Assembly: GCF_014297335.1 (NCBI RefSeq)
Contig: NZ_JACOQH010000012.1
Span: forward strand, 1-50,624
DNA: 50,624 bases
Source: Roseburia_D yibonii
GTDB taxonomy: Bacteria > Bacillota > Clostridia > Lachnospirales > Lachnospiraceae
Direction: 5' to 3'
Made by a program: the position numbers and the translations under genes. Positions 1 through 9,000 of the stretch are shown in pieces. Position 1 is the stretch's first letter; each line of letters starts with the position of its first letter. The notes below the pieces were generated by a model. The model was not told the origin of the DNA. It saw nothing but the letters and a program-made list of their open reading frames with translations, and ran no database searches.

Positions 1-113
1 CCCTTCCCCTGAGGAAGTAAGACCCCTGAGAGAGTATCAGGTAGATAGGGCAGAGGTGGAAGTGCGGCAACGCATGGAGCTGACTGTTACTAATCGGTCG
101 AGGGCTTGACCAA
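1..113 (+). rRNA. 23S rRNA, 3' end (partial)
   Basis: The first bases match the conserved 3' end of bacterial 23S rRNA: the stretch around GTTACTAATCGGTCGAGGG (86-104) followed by GCTTGACC, which would pair with the 5' end of the molecule. The gene begins upstream of the window. The exact 3' end (about 111-114) is estimated from alignment in memory. Confidence 0.93.
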
Positions 114-167
114 GAAACACTTGGCGAAAGCTGAGTGTAAGGAAGATTGAGGTTAGTGTTTCTGGTC
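108..167 (+). other. Hairpin at the 23S 3' end (processing stem candidate)
   Basis: The left arm beginning at 108 (GACCAAGAAACACT) and the right arm ending at 167 (AGTGTTTCTGGTC) are complementary except for one extra A. The stem starts inside the last bases of 23S and spans the trailer. There is no T-run after it, so it looks like a processing or antitermination structure and not a terminator. Function is inferred. Confidence 0.55.
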
Positions 168-247
168 GTTCGATGGACGAAGGACATCGGACTTCCGAAA
201 GAAGGTTGAACGTTTTTCAAGGTCTGTGTGAAATTTTGAAAGTATAT

Positions 248-320
248 AGGGGCATAGTTCAGTTGGTAGAACGTTGGTCTCCAAAACCAAATGTCGAGGG
301 TTCGAGTCCTTCTACCCCTG
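248..320 (+). tRNA. tRNA-Trp (CCA)
   Basis: A 73-nt cloverleaf with the anticodon loop CTCCAAA, giving anticodon CCA, on a stem of TTGGT/ACCAA. The T arm is GAGGG-TTCGAGT-CCTTC and the discriminator is G. The acceptor stem AGGGGCA/TACCCCT pairs except for a C-A mismatch at positions 6-67. The 3' CCA is not encoded. It lies 135 nt after 23S in the same direction, so it is probably co-transcribed with the rRNA. Confidence 0.95.
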
Positions 321-325
321 CTATC

Positions 326-357
326 CAAAAGACTTGTGGAAATCATGAGTCTTTTTG
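326..357 (+). terminator. Intrinsic terminator after tRNA-Trp
   Basis: The arms AAAGACT and AGTCTTT flank a 12-nt loop and run into a short T-tract. The position just after the tRNA fits the end of the rRNA-tRNA transcript. Confidence 0.65.
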
Positions 358-645
358 TAATGATGAGAAAAATTGAAAGAAGTATTTTAGAATTAATTTA
401 TATTTTGGTCACAAAGTGGACAAAATATATTTGTATGATATATTTATCACAGATGAAGTGATAAGTATTTCATAAACTCTCCCCTCTGGAAAGGGCATTG
501 TTCCGAGTATCGGAACGGTGTCCTTTTCCTTTCTGTAATAGCGATACAGAAAACATGAAAAATACTTGCAAATGTGATGAAATACAGGTATTTTTAAAGA
601 GCAGGCAATTAGAAGAATGAAAGACGAAAAGGATGGAATGGAAAA
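358..645. other. Intergenic region with three successive inverted repeats
   Basis: No gene is supported here. Three dyads follow one another: 400-428 (ATATTTTG facing CAAAATAT around imperfect inner arms), 444-464 (TTATCAC facing GTGATAA), and 488-529 (outer GGAAAGG facing CCTTTTCC with a perfect inner GTTCCGA facing TCGGAAC over a 3-nt loop). The third is followed by a pyrimidine-rich tail and could terminate transcription. A weak promoter for the next gene follows. Confidence 0.5.
566..594 (+). promoter_or_regulatory. Weak sigma-A promoter for the esterase gene
   Basis: A -35 TTGCAA and -10 TATTTT are separated by 17 nt and lie about 50 nt before the esterase start. The -10 is a poor match. 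Confidence 0.35.
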
Positions 646-1761
646 ATGAAAGAGTACAAGCTTGGAGATCTGCCGGAGAGCAGTTTACATATATATGGAA
701 GAAACAGTGGCATTTTGGATCCGCTCACGCTATTTTGGACGGCGAGCGGCGTGGAAGTGTGCGTTAAGGCGAGCGAACTCTGGGTAGAGGTGGAAGCCGG
801 GTATGATGTCTATGAGCCGTGGATCTCGATTTTAATCGATCATGTGCCAATCAGCAGGCAGATGGTGCAGAAAGGGAGATACTGGATACCGGTGTTTCGA
901 AGTCTGGATAAGGAAACACTGCGCACAGTCCGGATTTCCAAAGATGTACAGCCGATGAGTGATGAACCGGGCAGTTTCCTTAAAATTCATGGCTTTCGGA
1001 TAGATGGAGAATTTTATCCGGTGGAAGAAAAGAAAATGAAGATTGAGTTTGTGGGAGACAGCATTACCTCGGGAGAGGGAACAGAAGGGGCAAAGAGAGA
1101 GCTTTGCTGGTCTTCTATGGTGTTTGGCAGTGTGAATCACTATGCTTTTATGACGGCGGAGGCACTGGATGCGGATTATCATATTATCTCACAGAGTGGA
1201 TGGGGTGTACTGTCCAGCTGGGATGGAAACCCGAAATGCAGTCTTCCAAAATATTATACACAGGTGTGCGGGCTCGCGGCGGATGGAGAGAACGCGGCTG
1301 CGGGAGCAGGAAAAGCATGGAATTTTAAGGCGTGGCAGCCGGATGTCGTGGTGATAAATCTTGGAACGAATGACGAGAGCGCGTTTTCACAGCCGGCTGT
1401 TTTTTATGATGACAACGGAAAGCTGTTTGATCAGAAACTTGATGCGGACGGATCGTATGAGGCAGAGTCGGCAAAGCGTCTGCGTGACGCAATGAAAGAC
1501 TTTTTAAAGGAAGTGCGGCAGTGTAATCCGGCGGCAGAAATTATCTGGGCGTACGGAATGCTTGGTACGCCGTTAAAGGATCTGATTGAGGAGATGCTTG
1601 ATGAGTATCAAAGGGAGAGCGGGGACGTTGCGGTTCGTTTTGTGGAACTTATACCGGCAACACCGGATACGATCGGATCGAGAGAACATCCGGGTGCCCG
1701 TTGTCACAGACAGGCAGCGGAGCTTTTGACTGCGGAGATCAAAAAGATTAAGAAAATTTAA
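646..1761 (+). CDS. SGNH/GDSL-type carbohydrate esterase (CE2-like)
   Basis: The 371-residue protein has the two-part layout of CE2-type acetyl esterases: an N-terminal beta-rich domain (about 1-125) and a C-terminal SGNH hydrolase domain. The nucleophile serine is in GDSIT (Ser139), the block III motif is GTND, and the catalytic histidine is probably in EHPG near residue 348. The family removes acetyl groups from plant polysaccharides or sugars. There is no signal peptide, so it would act in the cytoplasm, perhaps on imported oligosaccharides. The start has an SD-like GGATGG nine bases upstream. It appears to be a single-gene transcript. The substrate cannot be read from sequence. Confidence 0.85.
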   Translation: MKEYKLGDLPESSLHIYGRNSGILDPLTLFWTASGVEVCVKASELWVEVEAGYDVYEPWISILIDHVPISRQMVQKGRYWIPVFRSLDKETLRTVRISKDVQPMSDEPGSFLKIHGFRIDGEFYPVEEKKMKIEFVGDSITSGEGTEGAKRELCWSSMVFGSVNHYAFMTAEALDADYHIISQSGWGVLSSWDGNPKCSLPKYYTQVCGLAADGENAAAGAGKAWNFKAWQPDVVVINLGTNDESAFSQPAVFYDDNGKLFDQKLDADGSYEAESAKRLRDAMKDFLKEVRQCNPAAEIIWAYGMLGTPLKDLIEEMLDEYQRESGDVAVRFVELIPATPDTIGSREHPGARCHRQAAELLTAEIKKIKKI

Positions 1762-1799
1762 GAAAGTATTTCGAATGCTTTTAGAATTTTGACATTGAT

Positions 1800-1911
1800 T
1801 TTTCACAAACATAGCGTATCTTATAATTATCACCAAGACAGGTGATTCAATATATTATTATTTCTTCCCCATTTTCAGAAGCTGTGAGGCAAAAATCACA
1901 GCTTCTTTCAA
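1800..1911 (+). ncRNA. Candidate small RNA between promoter and terminator
   Basis: A possible promoter (TTTTCA at 1800-1805, TATAAT at 1822-1827, 16-nt spacer) is followed within 80 nt by a strong terminator. The transcript would open with ATCACC facing GGTGAT and end with an 11-bp stem AGAAGCTGTGA/TCACAGCTTCT. No ORF lies between. An alternative is that the hairpin only terminates the esterase transcript. Transcription is inferred. Confidence 0.35.
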
Positions 1912-1918
1912 TATTTCT
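1877..1918 (+). terminator. Intrinsic terminator
   Basis: A perfect 11-bp stem (1877-1887 with 1896-1906) over an 8-nt loop is followed by an interrupted T-rich tail. It ends either the esterase transcript or the small RNA candidate. Confidence 0.7.
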
Positions 1919-2157
1919 TTCTGTAAAAACAGAGAAAAGACTTAAAAATAAGGAGGAAACCAGAGAAAATAAGTTTATAGATTTTGTTTAAAATGATGAA
2001 TAAATGGTTATTTTTTAGGCTATCATGCATAATGTAGTATGTTAAGTCGCAGGAAACAGGTGGATTCACATACAGACACGAATAAATTTTGGAGGGATAG
2101 AAAAAAAATCATGTCAAAATGCAAGAATTTTATCATTAAACAGAAAATGAGGGAAAT
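1919..2157. other. AT-rich intergenic stretch
   Basis: Between the terminator and the promoter of the HPr-like gene I see no supported coding sequence or clear repeat. It is strongly AT-rich. Confidence 0.5.
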
Positions 2158-2186
2158 TTGACAAGGATGAGAAAAAAGCGCATAAT
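2158..2186 (+). promoter_or_regulatory. Sigma-A promoter of the HPr-like gene
   Basis: A perfect -35 TTGACA and a -10 CATAAT lie 17 nt apart, 63 nt before the start codon. Confidence 0.75.
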
Positions 2187-2248
2187 CGTAAAAAGTTTGG
2201 GATAAAAGAAATTTGTTTTGGAGTTTTATGAGTAGGAAGGTGAATGAC

Positions 2249-2476
2249 ATGTTAGAGCAGAAAATCAAACTGGCAGACAGAGAGGATGTTTCTGTCTTTG
2301 TAAAGGCAGCCGATAAATGTGATTTTGATATCGATATTTCATATGGTCGTATTTTGATCGACGCAAAGTCATTTCTCGGTGTGTTAGGGCTCGGGTTCTC
2401 CAGAGAACTTACGGTAACCTGTGGCGGCCGTGATGAGAACTTTGAGAATGTTTTAAGAAAATATGCAGTTGCGTAA
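2249..2476 (+). CDS. HPr-family protein lacking the phosphorylatable histidine
   Basis: This 75-residue protein has the length and fold signature of PTS phosphocarrier HPr. The second regulatory site region is kept (AKSFLGVLGLG, Ser41 aligning with HPr Ser46). No histidine exists anywhere in the protein, so it cannot carry phosphate from enzyme I at the usual His15. This pattern resembles the Bacillus regulatory paralogue Crh. The start at 2249 was chosen over an upstream ATG at 2213 because AGGAAGG sits eight bases before it. It has its own strong promoter and terminator, so it is monocistronic. A regulatory role is inferred. Confidence 0.8.
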   Translation: MLEQKIKLADREDVSVFVKAADKCDFDIDISYGRILIDAKSFLGVLGLGFSRELTVTCGGRDENFENVLRKYAVA

Positions 2477-2497
2477 ATAAAATAGAAATAAATTGGC

Positions 2498-2530
2498 AGG
2501 CAGGATCACTTTGGTGGTTCTGCCTGTTTC
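2498..2530 (+). terminator. Intrinsic terminator after the HPr-like gene
   Basis: The arms AGGCAGGATCAC and GTGGTTCTGCCT pair with two G-T wobbles over a 4-nt loop, followed by GTTTCTGTT. Confidence 0.65.
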
Positions 2531-2628
2531 TGTTATGGGAAAGCAAATCCGGTTTGGCTGTATGGGACTTTGCGCTTGCGGGAGAGAGTGAGCTGTTTTA
2601 TACTGGAAGTCAGAGTAAAGGAGTTCGT

Positions 2629-5019
2629 ATGGAAGAAAGGGAAAGAGAGCAGGTTCGGATTTCGGTGCGCAACCTGGTCGAATTTATTTTGCGTTCCGGA
2701 GATCTGGATAACCGTAAGGACAAGACACCGGATAAAAATGCCATGCAGGCGGGAGCTAAGATGCACCGGAAGATCCAAAAACGGATGGGAGTGGAATACC
2801 ATGCCGAAGTACCGCTTCGGATCATTCTCGAAGAGGAACGTTATGAACTTGTGGTGGAAGGCAGAGCAGACGGGATCATTTACGGGGAAGATGACCGGAT
2901 AACGATCGATGAAATCAAGGGCGTGTATATGGATCTTGCCGGTCTGACGGAACCGATCGGGGTACACCGCGCGCAGGCAATGTGCTATGCCTACATCTAT
3001 GCGGTGCAGCATGACTGCGCACAGATGGGGATACAGATGACGTACTGCAATCTGGATACCGAAGAGATCAAACGTTTTTCCGAGGAAATCACATTGGAGG
3101 AACTGGAAATCTGGTTTTTAAATCTGATTGCTGCTTATAAAAAATGGGCGGATTTTTCGTATGACTGGAAAAAGATCAGGCAGGCATCGATCCAGGATCT
3201 GGAATTCCCGTATCCTTATCGGAGGGGCCAGAAAAAGCTGGTTTCAGATGTTTACCGCACGATCCGGCGCAAGAAGAATCTGTTTATCCAGGCTCCGACC
3301 GGAGTCGGCAAGACGATCTCCACGATATTTCCGGCAGTGCGCGCAGTGGGGGAAAATCTGGCGGATAAGATTTTTTATCTCACGGCAAAAACGATCACCG
3401 GAAATGTGGCGCGCGAGACGATCCAGCTTTTGATGGAACATGGTTATCAGGCAAAGACGGTGATGATCACGGCAAAGGAGAAGCTGTGCAAGTGTGAAGA
3501 GGTGGACTGCAATCCGGAGAGCTGTCCGTATGCGAAAGGACATTTCGACCGTGTCAATGATGCGGTATATGATCTGCTTTTGCATGAAAATATGTATACC
3601 AGAGAGGTGCTTTTAGAGCAGGCGGAGAAATTTATGGTCTGCCCGTTTGAACTTTGTCTGGATACGGCAAGCTGGGTCGATAATATCATCTGTGACTATA
3701 ATTATGTATTTGACCCGAATGTGTATCTGAAGCGTTTTTTTGCGGAAGGGCTGAAGGGCGACTATATTTTCCTTGTGGATGAAGCGCATAATCTGGTCGA
3801 GCGTGGCAGGGAGATGTACAGTGCCACACTATATAAGGAAGATTTTCTGGCGGCAAAAAGAATTTTGAAGTCGCACAGCAAGCGCCTGGAGCAGGAGCTT
3901 GCAAAGTGCAATCAGATCATGCTGCGCTATAAGAGAGAATGTGACGATTATGAGATCCTGCCGGATGTCGGGGATCTTATCTTTGCGCTGATGCGGCTTG
4001 GCGCGGAGATGGATAAGTTTTTTCAGAGGAGCAGTGAGTTTACAGGGAAAGAGGAATGCCTGGAACTTTATTTTGATGTGCGGAATTTTTTAAATATCTA
4101 TGACAGGGTGGATGAAAACTATGTGATTTATTCGGATTATGACGGGGATGGAAGATTTTTTATTAAATTTTACTGTGTGGATCCGTCGAAAAATCTGCAG
4201 GAATGTCTGGATAAAGGAAACAGTACGATCTTTTTTTCGGCAACGTTTCTTCCGATCGGATATTACAAAAAGCTGCTCAGCACGAAAGAGGACAATTACG
4301 CGGTCTATGCGGAGACGACGTTTCATCGGGAGCAGAGCCTGCTTGTTGTTGCCGGTGATGTCACAAGTAAGTACACCAGGCGGAATGAGACAGAGTATAC
4401 ACGGATGGCAGAATATGTGAAAAAAGTGACCGGGGCGCGGCAGGGAAACTATATCGTATTCTTTCCGTCCTATCAGTATATGGCGCAGGTCGCGGAAGTG
4501 TTTGAGCGGTTGAATGACGGGGAAGCGGACTGTCTGATGCAGACAAATGGAATGCGGGAGAAGGAGAGAGAAGAGTTTCTTGCAGAATTTGAAAAGAAAC
4601 GGGAAAGATCGCTCATCGCCTTTTGCGTGATGGGCGGCATTTTCGGAGAGGGGATCGATCTGAAGAATGACCGGCTGATTGGCACACTGATCGTTGGAAC
4701 CGGTCTGCCGCAGTTGTCTGACGAACGGGAGATCTTAAAAGATTATTATGACAGGAGAGAGGGAGACGGTTTTGCCTATGCCTACCGTTATCCGGGAATG
4801 AATAAGGTGCAGCAGGCAGCGGGGCGTGTAATACGGACGGCAGAGGATGTCGGTGTGATCGCACTGCTGGATGAGCGCTTTTTAAACCGTGAGAACAGAG
4901 ATCTGTTTCCGCGGGAATGGGAGCAGTATGAGATCTGCTCCCTGCGGAACGTAGAAGCGTGCGTAAAGCGTTTCTGGGATAAAAAAGATGAGGAATCAGA
5001 CCTCGGGAAGAAGCTTTAA
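2629..5019 (+). CDS. PD-(D/E)XK nuclease fused to XPD/DinG-type Fe-S helicase
   Basis: The 796-residue protein begins with a Cas4/PD-(D/E)XK-like nuclease region (motif GRADGII followed by IDEIKG, about residues 80-105). A superfamily 2 helicase of the Rad3/XPD/DinG group follows. Walker A is APTGVGKT near residue 220 and the DEAH box is near 382. Between them a cysteine set (CKCEEVDCNPESC and later MVCPFELC) fits an Fe-S cluster domain. QAAGRVIR near the end is the last helicase motif. The start follows AAAGGAG by six bases; a longer TTG start at 2554 lacks a ribosome site. The role is probably in DNA repair or replication. The end overlaps the convergent LysR gene by 24 bp. Confidence 0.85.
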   Translation: MEEREREQVRISVRNLVEFILRSGDLDNRKDKTPDKNAMQAGAKMHRKIQKRMGVEYHAEVPLRIILEEERYELVVEGRADGIIYGEDDRITIDEIKGVYMDLAGLTEPIGVHRAQAMCYAYIYAVQHDCAQMGIQMTYCNLDTEEIKRFSEEITLEELEIWFLNLIAAYKKWADFSYDWKKIRQASIQDLEFPYPYRRGQKKLVSDVYRTIRRKKNLFIQAPTGVGKTISTIFPAVRAVGENLADKIFYLTAKTITGNVARETIQLLMEHGYQAKTVMITAKEKLCKCEEVDCNPESCPYAKGHFDRVNDAVYDLLLHENMYTREVLLEQAEKFMVCPFELCLDTASWVDNIICDYNYVFDPNVYLKRFFAEGLKGDYIFLVDEAHNLVERGREMYSATLYKEDFLAAKRILKSHSKRLEQELAKCNQIMLRYKRECDDYEILPDVGDLIFALMRLGAEMDKFFQRSSEFTGKEECLELYFDVRNFLNIYDRVDENYVIYSDYDGDGRFFIKFYCVDPSKNLQECLDKGNSTIFFSATFLPIGYYKKLLSTKEDNYAVYAETTFHREQSLLVVAGDVTSKYTRRNETEYTRMAEYVKKVTGARQGNYIVFFPSYQYMAQVAEVFERLNDGEADCLMQTNGMREKEREEFLAEFEKKRERSLIAFCVMGGIFGEGIDLKNDRLIGTLIVGTGLPQLSDEREILKDYYDRREGDGFAYAYRYPGMNKVQQAAGRVIRTAEDVGVIALLDERFLNRENRDLFPREWEQYEICSLRNVEACVKRFWDKKDEESDLGKKL

Positions 5020-5880
5020 AAATTCTTCGGTCGCGGAGGATGTCGGCAGATTCGGATTGATACTCGCCACAAGATGTCTGACCGGCATGGGCTCTTTGGT
5101 TTTTAAAATAATAAGATCCCTGGATTCTCTGGTCAGGCAGTAATCCGGAATAAAGGCAACGCCAAGTCCGATCTTTGCAAGGTCGATCAGAAGATCGTTA
5201 CTGCTCAATTCGATTTCCGGGAGCAGCTCTAACTGATGCTGTAAAAACAGGTTGTGTAAAAATTCGCTCGTCGTACTTTTGCGGTCCAGCATCAGGATCG
5301 GATACTGGTTTAATTCTTCTAAAGAGACGGTCTGCTGTTTGAACGTAAAATGTGCCGGATTTACGATAAAAACATCGTGAAAATTAAAGACCGTCTTCTG
5401 CATATAGGAGTGTGTCAGTTTGGCATTTGGGAAATTGGTCACGATCAGATCCACTTTTCCCTGTTCTAAGAGATCTACGCAGCTCAACGAGGTGGCGTTG
5501 GTAACCTTGATCGGGACATTCGGGAATTTTTTGTGGAACTGCTTTAAATAAGGAACTAAAAAATATCGGCAGATCGTGTCACTGGCTCCGATGTGAAGCT
5601 GCCCGAGCCCTAAGATATTGGAATCGAGGAGCTGGTTTTCGCCGCGGCGGATCAGATTCATCGCCGGTTCTACATGCTTTAAGAGAATTTTTCCGGCGGG
5701 TGTGAGCTGGACTTTTTTTGTGCTGCGGATAAAAAGAGGCTGTCCGAGCTTCTTTTCCAGTGTCTTGATGGACTGGCTGACCGCAGACTGTGAGATGTAG
5801 AGCTGTTTGCTCGCTTCGGAAAAGCTCAGAGAAGTAGCGACAAAATAAAACACTTTATATAATTCATAATTGATGTCCAT
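4996..5880 (-). CDS. LysR-family transcriptional regulator
   Basis: The 294-residue protein has the standard LysR layout: an N-terminal winged helix (about 1-60, with SEASKQLYISQSAVSQSIK as the recognition region) and a C-terminal periplasmic-binding-like effector domain. It is read away from purL, and its 3' end overlaps the helicase gene. LysR proteins often control the divergent gene, but purL is not a common LysR target, so the regulated gene is uncertain. The ribosome site is AAAGGAG. Confidence 0.92.
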   Translation of the reverse strand: MDINYELYKVFYFVATSLSFSEASKQLYISQSAVSQSIKTLEKKLGQPLFIRSTKKVQLTPAGKILLKHVEPAMNLIRRGENQLLDSNILGLGQLHIGASDTICRYFLVPYLKQFHKKFPNVPIKVTNATSLSCVDLLEQGKVDLIVTNFPNAKLTHSYMQKTVFNFHDVFIVNPAHFTFKQQTVSLEELNQYPILMLDRKSTTSEFLHNLFLQHQLELLPEIELSSNDLLIDLAKIGLGVAFIPDYCLTRESRDLIILKTKEPMPVRHLVASINPNLPTSSATEEFLKLLPEV

Positions 5881-5912
5881 GATAAAATCTCCTTTGATTT
5901 TTACTGAATAAT

Positions 5913-5941
5913 ATTATAAGACCTGCTTATAAATATGTCAA
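5913..5941 (-). promoter_or_regulatory. Consensus sigma-A promoter of the LysR gene
   Basis: On the minus strand, TTGACA (5936-5941) and TATAAT (5913-5918) are both perfect and 17 nt apart, 33 nt before the LysR start codon. Confidence 0.8.
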
Positions 5942-6071
5942 CGCATAACAATTAGAATGCCTTATAAAAAGAATTAGATATATTAATTATACTAATTTAA
6001 GAAGCTGTGTTATACTATGCTAAGATAAAGAAAGAAGATTGTACAGACAGCACATTTATGGAGGGATAAAC

Positions 6072-9000
6072 ATGAGTAACGTTAGACGCGTGTACGCAGA
6101 GAAGAAGAAAGATTTCGCAGTGCAGGCAAAGGAACTGCAGGCAGAGATCAAAAGCTACCTTGGCATTAAAACAGTTACCGGAGTACGGGTTCTGATCCGT
6201 TATGATATTGAAAATATTTCGGATGAGACTTATAAAAGAGCACTTGGTACTGTTTTTTCCGAGCCGCCGGTAGATGATCTGTATGAAGAGAACTTTGATC
6301 TGGAGGGTGGTAAGACTTTCAGCGTGGAGTTTTTACCGGGACAGTTCGATCAGAGAGCAGATTCTGCCGTACAGTGCGTAAAACTCTTAAATGAGGAAGA
6401 GAAACCGGTCATCCGTTCCGCAACAACGTATGTGATTTACGGTGATGTGAGTGATGAGCAGATGGAAGCGATCAAGAATCACTGCATCAACCCGGTAGAT
6501 TCAAGAGAAACCGGTATGGAGAAACCGGAAACACTCGTAACAGAATTTGAAGAGCCGGCAGATGTAAAGATTTTTGACGGTTTTACGGCAATGGATGAGA
6601 CAAATTTAAAGGAGCTTTATGACTCTCTTGGTCTTGCCATGACATTTAAAGATTTCCTCCATATTCAGAATTATTTTAAGAACGATGAAAAACGTGATCC
6701 GTCCATGACGGAGATCCGTGTACTTGATACTTACTGGTCCGATCACTGCCGTCATACTACTTTCTCTACGGAGTTAAAGGATGTAAAATTTGATGATGGA
6801 TTTTACAAGGCACCGATCGAGGATACCTATAAGGATTATCTTGAGACACACAAGAATCTTTACAAAGGAAGAGAGGATAAATTTGTCTGCCTGATGGATC
6901 TTGCGCTCATGGCAATGAAGCGCCTGAAAAAAGAAGGAAAGCTGGCAGATCAGGAGGAATCCGATGAGATCAATGCCTGCTCGATCGTTGTTCCGGTAGA
7001 AGTGGACGGAAAGACCGAGGAGTGGCTTGTAAACTTCAAAAATGAAACACACAACCATCCGACCGAGATCGAGCCGTTCGGTGGCGCTGCAACCTGCCTT
7101 GGCGGTGCGATCCGTGATCCGCTTTCCGGACGTACCTATGTTTATCAGGCAATGCGTGTGACCGGTGCGGCAGATCCGACCGTATCGGTAAAAGATACCA
7201 TGAACGGAAAGCTGCCGCAGAAGAAGATCGTGCGTTCCGCTGCACATGGATACAGTTCTTACGGAAACCAGATCGGACTTGCGACCGGCTATGTAAAAGA
7301 AATTTATCATCCGAATTATGTTGCGAAGCGTATGGAGATCGGCGCGGTTATGGGTGCGGCTCCGAGACGTGCGGTACAGCGTTTGAATTCCGATCCGGGC
7401 GACATCATTATCCTGCTTGGCGGTGAGACCGGACGTGACGGTTGTGGTGGGGCAACCGGTTCTTCCAAAGCACATACTACAAAATCCATTGATACCTGTG
7501 GTGCTGAGGTACAGAAAGGTAATGCACCGACCGAGCGTAAACTGCAGAGACTGTTCCGCAGAGAGGAAGTAAGCCACATCATCAAAAAGTGTAATGACTT
7601 TGGTGCGGGCGGAGTTTCCGTTGCAATCGGTGAGCTGGCAGATGGTCTGCGCGTGCAGCTTGACAAGGTGCCGAAGAAATATGCAGGTCTGGATGGAACG
7701 GAAATCGCCATTTCCGAGTCCCAGGAGCGTATGGCAGTCGTAGTCGCAAAAGAAGATGTAGATACTTTCTTAAAATATGCAAAAGAAGAAAACCTTGAGG
7801 CAACAGAAGTGGCAGTTGTCACCGAAGAGCCGAGACTGGTGCTGGTATGGAGAGGAAAAGAGATCGTAAATATCAAGCGTGCGTTCCTTGATACCAACGG
7901 AGCACATCAGGAGACCGATGTGGAAGTTGAGATGCCGGTCAAAGAGGATAATTATTTCAATGAGAAAAAAGTTGCGGATGTAAAGGATGCATGGCTCTCC
8001 ATGCTTGCTGACTTAAACGGCTGTTCCCAGAAGGGACTGGTGGAAATGTTTGACGGTTCCATCGGTGCAGGCAGTGTATACATGCCTTACGGTGGTAAGT
8101 ATCAGCTTACCGAGACCCAGAGTATGGTGGCAAAGCTTCCGGTATTAAAGGGAAAGACTGATACAGTCACAATGATGGCATATGGATTTGATCCGTATCT
8201 TTCCAGCTGGAGCCCGTATCACGGAGCAGTTTACGCAGTACTTGAATCTTTGTCCAAGATCGTGACTGCCGGTGGTGATTACCACAAGATCCGTTTTACA
8301 TTCCAGGAATATTTCCGCAGAATGAGCGAGGATCCGAAGCGCTGGAGCCAGCCGTTTGCTGCACTGCTCGGCGCATACAGCGCGCAGATCGCGTTCGGAC
8401 TGCCGTCTATCGGAGGAAAGGACTCCATGTCCGGTTCCTTTAATGAGATCGATGTACCGCCGACACTGGTATCTTTTGCAGTAGATGTGGCAAAAGAAGG
8501 TGACATTATCACACCGGAATTTAAGAAAGCCGGAAATCCGGTTTACTTATTTACCATGGAAAAAGACGCATATGATCTTCCGGTTTATGCACAGGTTATG
8601 AAACTGTACGATACCGTTCATACGCTGATCCAGAGTGGTGCGGTTGCAGCGGCATACGCGCTTGACGGAAAGGGAATCGTGCTTGCGTTAAGCAAGATGG
8701 CATTCGGAAACAAGCTTGGCGTAGCGGTAGATGCAAATGCAGTGACAAAAGAAGAACTGTTTGCGCCTGGATTTGGAAATCTTGTGCTTGAAGTAAAAGA
8801 TGTGGCAAAATTCGAAGAGATCGTTGGCAAGTCAGAGATTGCGGATTCGGTAAAGAAGATCGCGGAAGTAACCGAAAAAGCAGCCTTTACCTACGGTGAC
8901 GTGGAAATTTCCATGGACAAAGCACTGGATGCATGGACAGGCACACTGGAAAAAGTATTCCCGACCAGAGCAACGGAAGATAAAGAGGAAGTAAAGACCG

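Noticed and set aside
173..376. Short ORF spanning the 23S trailer and tRNA-Trp
   Set aside because: It runs through the tRNA and lacks a ribosome site; it is a chance frame.
1789..1827. TTGACA at 1789 paired with TATAAT at 1822
   Set aside because: The spacer of 27 nt is too long for a sigma-A promoter.
6774..7897. Minus-strand frames of 190-270 codons inside purL
   Set aside because: They are shadows of a highly conserved gene with no start signal or recognisable domains.
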